Source: JAPEKQ01 sp964487295 (GTDB lineage Bacteria > Joyebacterota > Joyebacteria > Joyebacterales > Joyebacteraceae). From it: DNA of 10,807 nucleotides. The DNA is taken from NCBI GenBank assembly GCA_964487295.1, contig CAZAQL010000094.1, positions 1-10,807 of the forward strand, in the 5' to 3' direction. A program made the position numbers and the translations under genes. This document shows positions 6,558 through 10,807 of this stretch, piece by piece. The notes under the pieces were generated by a model. It had not been told where the DNA came from. It was given only the letters and a program-made list of their open reading frames with translations, and did not search any database. Within the stretch, counting starts at the first letter, position 1, and each line of letters opens with the position of its first letter.

Positions 6558-7946
6558 CTACGCCTCCGCTCTATCTTCAGTCCGGTCCGGACAGCTCGCC
6601 TCTCGACCGGTGTCGGGACCCTCCGCGGCATCACCGCCGCTGTCCCAGGTCTCGAGACGCCTCCGGACCTCCCGCTCACACTCGTTATCACCCGGGCGGT
6701 AGTACTCCCGACGCTCCGGGATGTACTCCTGCCCCCTGCCTTCGGCCTCGGAGGCGGGCATGGCGTATCCCGTTCCGCGACCGAGCCTTCGAGCCCCCGC
6801 GTAGCTCGCATCCCGCAGATGCTCCGGGACCTCGAAGGCCGCTCCGTGCTCGACGTCGTTCGTCGCCGCCGCGATGGCGTCCGCACAGCTTCTGCTCTTC
6901 GGCGCCGCGGCCAGGTAGATGGCCGCCTCCGCCAACGCGTAGAGCGCCTCGGGCATCCCGAGCATCTCGGTCGCCCGCGCGCACGCGACGGCGAGAGGAA
7001 GCGCGGCGGGGTCCGCCAGTCCGATGTCCTCCGAGGCGGAGATGACGAGCCGCCGCGCGATGAAGCGCGGATCCTCTCCACCGGCCGCCATCCTGGCCAG
7101 CCAGTGCAGGGCAGCGTCCGGTTGAGAACCCCGGACGCTCTTGATGAACGCCGATGCGACATCGTAGTGCGCATCACCGTCCCGATCATATCTGACGACG
7201 CGGCGCATCAGGCATTCGGCCGCGACGTCGGGCGTGATGCGGATCGTCCCATCCCGGCCGGGCGCCGTGCTCAGCACGGCCAGTTCGAGCGCCGCGAGCG
7301 CTTTGCGTCCGTCCCCGAGCGCGTTGTCGACCAGGTAGTCAAGCGCGTCGCCGGTCAGATCGACGCGATAGTCCCCCAGCCCTCGCTCCCCGTCCTCCAT
7401 CGCCCGAACGAGGATATCGCGGACCTCCTCGCGCTCGAGCGGCCTGAGCTCGAAGACCTGTACGCGCGAGAGCAGCGCCTTGTTCAGGTAGAAGAACGGG
7501 TTCTCCACCGTCGCGCCGATCATCGTGACGACGTCGTCCTCGAGCGGCGCCAGAAGCACATCCTGCTGTGCCTTGTTGAAGCGGTGCACCTCGTCGATGA
7601 ACAGGATCGTCCGTCTCGGAGCCCTCGCCCTGGCGGACGCGACGGCCTGCCGTATCTCGGCGACACCGTCCTCCACGGCATTCAGCTGGACGAGCGACGA
7701 GCTCGTCGAGAGCGCCACGACCTGTCCGAGTGACGTCTTCCCGACGCCCGGAGGTCCGTAGAGGATCATCGAGAAGAGCCGGTCCGTCTCCACGGCGCGA
7801 CGCAGGAGCTTCCCCTCAGCGAGGATGTGAGCCTGCCCGACGTACTCGTCGAGCGAGCGCGGGCGCATGCGCCACGCCAGCGGCCTCTGCACGGGCTTCC
7901 GATCGCCGTCGAACAGAGTTCGCGTTCTCGACTCGCCACCCACCAC
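6558..7946 (-). CDS. rarA: Replication-associated recombination protein A (RarA/MgsA AAA+ ATPase)
   Basis: RarA is a clamp-loader-like AAA+ ATPase that acts at stalled replication forks. Numbered from the chosen GTG start, it shows PLAWRMRPRSLDEYVGQ (22-38), Walker A GPPGVGKT (64-71), Walker B LFIDEVHRFNKAQQD (115-129), the sensor segment GATVENPFF (144-152), SRV near the arginine-finger position, and the MgsA C-terminal region with HYDVASAFIKSVRGSQPDAA (260-279) and GEDPRFIARRLVISASEDIG (289-308). The end has EYIPERREYY and a polar tail. Length is 462 aa, normal. I chose GTG at 7946 because GGAGG at 7952-7956 lies 5 nt upstream (a second GTG at 7943 would be 8 nt away). The upstream ATG at 7964, giving 468 aa, has no visible ribosome binding site. 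It sits between zapA and rny, a position between division and RNA-decay genes. Confidence 0.96.
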   Translation of the reverse strand: MVGGESRTRTLFDGDRKPVQRPLAWRMRPRSLDEYVGQAHILAEGKLLRRAVETDRLFSMILYGPPGVGKTSLGQVVALSTSSSLVQLNAVEDGVAEIRQAVASARARAPRRTILFIDEVHRFNKAQQDVLLAPLEDDVVTMIGATVENPFFYLNKALLSRVQVFELRPLEREEVRDILVRAMEDGERGLGDYRVDLTGDALDYLVDNALGDGRKALAALELAVLSTAPGRDGTIRITPDVAAECLMRRVVRYDRDGDAHYDVASAFIKSVRGSQPDAALHWLARMAAGGEDPRFIARRLVISASEDIGLADPAALPLAVACARATEMLGMPEALYALAEAAIYLAAAPKSRSCADAIAAATNDVEHGAAFEVPEHLRDASYAGARRLGRGTGYAMPASEAEGRGQEYIPERREYYRPGDNECEREVRRRLETWDSGGDAAEGPDTGREASCPDRTEDRAEA

Positions 7947-7951
7947 GGGCG

Positions 7952-7956
7952 CCTCC
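7952..7956 (-). promoter_or_regulatory. Ribosome binding site that decides the rarA start
   Basis: GGAGG on the minus strand lies 5 nt before GTG 7946 and 8 nt before GTG 7943. The region upstream of ATG 7964 (GACGGTTCCC) has no such site. This favours a start inside the longer reading frame, trimming six or seven residues. Confidence 0.6.
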
Positions 7957-7999
7957 GAGTTCATGGGAACCGTCGCCGTCGCGTCGCGGCCCGTCCGGG

Positions 8000-8160
8000 C
8001 GCGATCTCAGCGATAGCGCGCGGCCGGTGCCCGTACCGCGTGGTCGAGGCCGGGAAGCCTGTACGTCGTTCTGGGGGAGTGAATCGAGCTCCGGATGGAG
8101 CCCCGGACGGAGGAGCGTCTGCTCCTCGCGAAGGGTCACCGCGCCAGCGTGTGGATCGGA
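8000..8160 (-). ncRNA. ssrS: Candidate 6S RNA in the zapA-rarA spacer
   Basis: The 197-215 bp between zapA and rarA has no convincing reading frame but can fold into a long interrupted rod. Pairings on the minus strand: CGAUC (8158-8154) with GAUCG (8006-8002); GCGC (8144-8141) with GCGC (8021-8018); GGUG (8140-8137) with CACC (8029-8026); CCC (8135-8133) with GGG (8032-8030); CGCG or CGAGG near 8130-8124 with CGCG 8040-8037 or CCUCG 8050-8046. A 7-bp local hairpin GAGGAGC-AGAC-GCUCCUC lies at 8127-8110. Size (about 160 nt) and a stem-bubble-stem outline suit 6S RNA, the inhibitor of housekeeping RNA polymerase. 6S genes lie beside zapA in gammaproteobacteria and, as I recall, beside the rarA homologue in Bacillus. 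I could not match a sequence consensus, so this rests on position and fold. The alternative is a structured leader of rarA. Confidence 0.38.
8110..8127 (-). other. Perfect 7-bp hairpin in the zapA-rarA spacer
   Basis: The minus strand reads GAGGAGC, loop AGAC, GCUCCUC. It is followed by a second local hairpin around GCUCC-AUCC-GGAGC (8101-8088). Neither has a following U-tract. They may be part of the candidate 6S RNA or compete with its rod-like fold. Confidence 0.4.
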
Positions 8161-8161
8161 A

Positions 8162-8455
8162 TCAGTCGTCGAGCTCGGCAGCCATGGTCTGCGCCATCTC
8201 CTCGGCACGCTCCTGGACGCTCGCCAGGAGCCTGTTCCTGTCGTCGCGCTCGCCGAAGAGCTCTCCGGCGATGTTCAGCGCCGCCAGGATGGCCACCTTG
8301 AGGGACGAGCCAAGGGCCGCGTCATCGTTGACCTCACGCATCTTGCTGTCGACGTAGTGCGCGATCTCCCGGATATACTCCGGGTCCGCGTCACCCTTGA
8401 TGCGGTATTCCGAACCGTAGATCTCCACCTTGACGCTGTTCATATCTCCGGGCAT
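8162..8455 (-). CDS. zapA: Cell division protein ZapA
   Basis: ZapA binds FtsZ and bundles its filaments at the division site. From ATG 8455 the product is 97 aa. It has the family's N-terminal beta segment NSVKVEIYGSEYRIKG (5-20), DPEYIREIAHYVDSKMREV (24-42), the conserved helix SSLKVAILAALNIAGELF (50-67), and a C-terminal coiled coil ending in ELDD. I chose 8455 because GGAGGGG at 8464-8470 lies 8 nt upstream. An ATG at 8443 (MNSVKVEIYG) is a reasonable alternative, with GGAG only 2 nt away. The open frame extends upstream to an ATG at 8506, but that adds only Arg-rich residues. It follows the ZapB-like gene by 94 bp. The next element downstream is the candidate 6S RNA. Confidence 0.93.
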   Translation of the reverse strand: MPGDMNSVKVEIYGSEYRIKGDADPEYIREIAHYVDSKMREVNDDAALGSSLKVAILAALNIAGELFGERDDRNRLLASVQERAEEMAQTMAAELDD

Positions 8456-8463
8456 CCGGTCGG

Positions 8464-8470
8464 CCCCTCC
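8464..8470 (-). promoter_or_regulatory. Ribosome binding site for zapA
   Basis: GGAGGGG on the minus strand sits 8 nt before ATG 8455. This supports that start over ATG 8443 or the distant ATG 8506. Confidence 0.55.
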
Positions 8471-8549
8471 CTGTCGCCGGGTCCTCCGCGCTGCTTCACT
8501 GCGCAAACGACTCGCGCGACCCGTAGGGAGCTTCCGACATAGAGAGGAC

Positions 8550-8783
8550 TCAGTCGAGCTTCTCGCTCAGGGACTCAAGTCTCTTCTCGATTCGCTTCCG
8601 CTTCCTGGAATCGACCTTCTGATCCGACAGCAGAGCCTCGAGCTGTGCCGTCAGATCATCCAGCTCCTTTCCCAAGGCCCGGAGCCTGCGCGCGAGATCG
8701 GCGTTCTCAGCCTTCAGCGCTCGCGTCTGCTCGACCGTCCTTCCGACGACGGCTTCGAGTTCATCAAGTCCGGGCAATTGCAT
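8550..8783 (-). CDS. Small ZapB-like coiled-coil protein
   Basis: A 77-residue, highly charged protein that is almost all predicted coiled coil. Leucines recur at heptad-like spacing (LPGLDELEAVVGRTVEQTR, then LKAENADLARRLRALGKEL, about 3-41), followed by a short linker (SDQKVD, 53-58) and a second helix rich in Lys/Arg/Glu. There is no signal peptide or membrane segment. It has the strongest ribosome binding site seen here, GGAGGTG at 8789-8795, 5 nt before ATG 8783. It starts 22 bp after pheT stops and precedes zapA. Size, composition and position resemble ZapB or related division-associated coiled-coil proteins that work with ZapA. Coiled coils of this length are weak evidence of orthology, so I leave the symbol blank. 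That it is a real gene is well supported; its role is inferred from neighbours. Confidence 0.82.
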   Translation of the reverse strand: MQLPGLDELEAVVGRTVEQTRALKAENADLARRLRALGKELDDLTAQLEALLSDQKVDSRKRKRIEKRLESLSEKLD

Positions 8784-8805
8784 CCGTGCACCTCCGGCAC
8801 GCCCG

Positions 8806-10807
8806 TCAGGAGCGAAGGGCGCCCGAGAAACGCTTGAGCAGACGGCCGACGATCCTGTCGTGCGCCCCGTCGACCTCCTTGTCGGTCAACGTGCGCTCAC
8901 GTGACATGTACGTCAGCGTCAGACCGAGACTTCTCGTCCCGGGAGCCAGCTGCCCCCCGGCGTAGACGTCGAACACGTCCACACCCCGAAGCAGCTCCTC
9001 GCCCTGCTCCCCGATCGCCTCGATGACATCCCCGGCCGGGATGCCCTCGTCGAGGACCAGAGCGACGTCCCGTCTGCTGGCCGGATACCGCGGCAGCTCC
9101 TCGTAGGATCCGCCCGGTCGCGCCGCTGCGAGCAGCGCATCGGCGTTCATCTCAAGAACGCAGACGCCCTCGGGAAGCTGGTGGGCGTCTGCGACGGCGG
9201 ATGAGAGCAACCCGGCCACGCCGACGGGGTTCCCGTCGAGTATCACCCGGGCTGAGGCGCTCTCATCCAGTGTTTCGACATCGTAGCAGGAGACCGCGAG
9301 GCTGTCAACCTTGAGCGCTTCCCCGAGGCCCTCGAGAAGCCCCGAGATGTCGTAGAAGTCCGCCTGCCGGGGCTCCCGCCCCCAGCCCGGCGGGTCCGCG
9401 AGCCCCCAGAGAGCGGCCGCCAGCGACCAGCCCTCCCGGTACTCGCCGCCGGCCTTCCAGAACGTCTTCCCCAACTCGAAGATCCGAACCGATCTCTCGC
9501 CCACATTGGCGTTGCGCCGCACGACGTCGAGTATGCCCGGAAGGAGCGACGTCCGCATCAGCGGCATCTCCTTGTTGACCGGGTTCGCCAGCACGACCGG
9601 TTCGATCGTCGCCTCTCCACCTCGCGCCGCCGACGCCACCGAGCGTGACAGCCGCTCCGCGCGCTCGCCCACGAACGAGGTCGTGATGACCTCCGTGAGC
9701 CCCATCCCGACCATGGCGTGGCACGCCCTCGTCCGTCCGCGCGCGCCGACGTCCGCTGACGGCGTCAGCGCGTGATAGGGAACCTCCGCGACGATCCGGC
9801 TGTAGCCGACCATGCGCGCCACGTCCTCGATCAGGTCGGCGACCTCGGTGACGTCTCGCCTGAACGACGGAACGGCGACGTCGAGCGTCTCCCCGCCCTC
9901 GTGCGACACGTCGTACTCGAGCCTCTTAAGCGCCGCCGCGATCGATCCGGCCGTGATCTCAAGGTCGCCTCCGGCGGACGTCAGCATGGAGCGAACGCTC
10001 GCGACCGGCAGTTCGATCACGCGCGGCTCCCAGACGCCCGGACCGTCCTCGACGCGACCGGGCGCGACCGCCCCGCCGGCGAGCTCTCGGAAGAGCGCGC
10101 ACGCGCGGTCCGCGATCTCGTCCATCGCGACCGGGTCTACGCCACGCTCGAAACGCTGCGACGCGTCGGTTCGCATGCCGAGCCGTCGCGCTCCGCGCCT
10201 GACGACCGCTGCGTCGAACCAGGCGCATTCGAGAAGGACGTTGCGCGTCTCGGGAAGCACCTCGGAGTTCTCCCCGCCCATGATCCCCGCCAGCGCCACG
10301 GGGAGCTTTCCATCGCAGATCAGCAGGTGCTCCTCATCGAGCGTCCGGTCCTCACCGTCGAGAGTGCGCATGGTCTCGCCCGCGCGCGCACGTCTCACGA
10401 CGATGGCGCGGGAGCTCAGTCGATCGAGATCGAAAGCGTGGATCGGGTGCCCGTACTCGAGCATGACGAAGTTCGTGATGTCCACGACGTTGTTGATGGA
10501 GCGTACGCCTACGCTCTGCAGACGCTCGACGAGCCACCGCGGCGACGGGCCGACGGTGACCCCGCGGATGACGCGACCAACGTAGCGAGGACATCCGATC
10601 GGATCCTCGACCTCGACGCTGACGCCCGCGTCGGCCGCCTCGCCGTTCTCGATCAACTCGAACGACGGCCTTCTGAACTCGCTCTCGAGCGCCCCGGCGA
10701 GCTCGCGCGCTATTCCCAGGACCCCCATGCAGTCAGCCCGGTTCGGCTGCACGTCGACGTCGAGCGCCGGTTCCGCGACCCCGAGCGCGTGGCGAACGTC
10801 CACTCCC
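8806..10807 (-). CDS. pheT: Phenylalanine--tRNA ligase beta subunit, C-terminal 666 residues (5' end beyond window)
   Basis: PheT forms the alpha2-beta2 phenylalanyl-tRNA synthetase with PheS, charging tRNA-Phe; its B3/4 domain edits mischarged tyrosine. The frame is open to the right edge, so roughly the first 140-150 residues, including most of the EMAP-like tRNA-binding domain, lie outside. Numbering from the first visible Val: VQPNRADC (18-25), the B3/4 domain (about 70-245) with CPRYVGRVIRGV, INNVVDITNFV and HPIHAFDLD (119-127), GIMGGENSEV (173-182) and DASQRFERGVDP (213-224); the B5 domain (about 262-335) with PSFRRDVTEVADLIEDVAR; the synthetase-like core (LANPVNKEMPLMRTSLLPG, 405-423); and a C-terminal FDX-ACB domain (572-665) ending SRERTLTDKEV...ALRS. 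All is in one intact frame. pheS would be expected further upstream, to the right. The stop is 22 bp before the ZapB-like gene. Confidence 0.98.
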   Translation of the reverse strand, partial: GVDVRHALGVAEPALDVDVQPNRADCMGVLGIARELAGALESEFRRPSFELIENGEAADAGVSVEVEDPIGCPRYVGRVIRGVTVGPSPRWLVERLQSVGVRSINNVVDITNFVMLEYGHPIHAFDLDRLSSRAIVVRRARAGETMRTLDGEDRTLDEEHLLICDGKLPVALAGIMGGENSEVLPETRNVLLECAWFDAAVVRRGARRLGMRTDASQRFERGVDPVAMDEIADRACALFRELAGGAVAPGRVEDGPGVWEPRVIELPVASVRSMLTSAGGDLEITAGSIAAALKRLEYDVSHEGGETLDVAVPSFRRDVTEVADLIEDVARMVGYSRIVAEVPYHALTPSADVGARGRTRACHAMVGMGLTEVITTSFVGERAERLSRSVASAARGGEATIEPVVLANPVNKEMPLMRTSLLPGILDVVRRNANVGERSVRIFELGKTFWKAGGEYREGWSLAAALWGLADPPGWGREPRQADFYDISGLLEGLGEALKVDSLAVSCYDVETLDESASARVILDGNPVGVAGLLSSAVADAHQLPEGVCVLEMNADALLAAARPGGSYEELPRYPASRRDVALVLDEGIPAGDVIEAIGEQGEELLRGVDVFDVYAGGQLAPGTRSLGLTLTYMSRERTLTDKEVDGAHDRIVGRLLKRFSGALRS

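Noticed and set aside
5328..7733. Very long plus-strand open frame of 801 codons opposite rny and rarA
   Set aside because: Its Leu/Asp/Arg-rich text mirrors the coiled coil of RNase Y and the RarA sequence. It crosses the rny-rarA junction and has no domain of its own.
8498..8540. A 14-codon frame (MSEAPYGSRESFAQ) upstream of zapA, and a CUCCCU (8530-8525) that could pair with AGGGAG (8472-8467) at the zapA ribosome binding site
   Set aside because: The mini-frame has no ribosome binding site. The 6-bp pairing closes a loop of about 50 nt and competes with another pairing (8549-8544 with 8486-8481), so chance is the simpler explanation.
7730..8542. Plus-strand 270-codon frame, and a minus-strand 130-codon frame (7816-8208), covering the zapA-rarA spacer
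   Set aside because: Both run deep into rarA or zapA in the wrong frame, have low-complexity Arg/Ser/Pro composition and no ribosome binding site, so they do not make the spacer coding.
1..10807. Mobile elements, CRISPR arrays, tRNA/rRNA genes, defence or biosynthetic gene clusters
   Set aside because: Every substantial stretch is accounted for by a housekeeping gene on the minus strand; no transposase, integrase, regularly spaced repeat or cloverleaf sequence was found by reading.

Overview
The window is a compact, high-GC bacterial housekeeping cluster. Every gene I can support lies on the minus strand, so it reads from right to left: pheT (5' end outside the window), a small ZapB-like coiled-coil gene, zapA, a spacer of about 200 nt that may encode 6S RNA, rarA, rny, a ymdB-type phosphodiesterase gene, folD, xseA, xseB, ispA and dxs (3' end outside the window). 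Gaps are small and several genes overlap: ymdB/folD and xseA/xseB by 4 bp each. Much of the cluster therefore looks like one or a few long transcription units. No gene-free stretch exceeds 300 bases. I see no mobile element, tRNA, rRNA or CRISPR array.

Organism: no rRNA is present, so placement rests on gene content and order. RNase Y with an adjacent YmdB-type enzyme, the xseA-xseB-ispA-dxs string of the MEP isoprenoid route, and pheT-zapB-like-zapA together suggest a high-GC, probably Gram-negative, possibly uncultured lineage (deltaproteobacteria-like or an FCB-type candidate phylum such as Eisenbacteria or Latescibacterota). This placement is a low-confidence inference.

Right part (8162-10807): the phenylalanyl-tRNA synthetase beta chain, then two small division-linked genes, the ZapB-like coiled coil and the FtsZ-ring protein ZapA. 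Middle (4182-8161): the candidate 6S RNA, the replication-stress ATPase RarA, the membrane-anchored endoribonuclease RNase Y and its usual partner phosphodiesterase. Left part (1-4185): one-carbon folate metabolism (FolD), exonuclease VII (both subunits), a short-chain prenyl diphosphate synthase and DXS, which starts the isoprenoid pathway that feeds that synthase.

The window is mostly ordinary core metabolism and I do not see a new multigene system. The points worth a second look are: a FolD whose usual catalytic lysine in the YxxxK motif is isoleucine; the zapA-rarA spacer, which can fold into a long rod and sits where 6S RNA genes are often found; GC-rich hairpins without U-tracts in the folD-xseA gap (one holding the folD stop codon in its loop) and in the ispA-dxs gap; and the ZapB-like small gene. 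Five of the ten genes whose start lies in the window appear to start with GTG, so several starts were set from ribosome binding sites and not from the first ATG.
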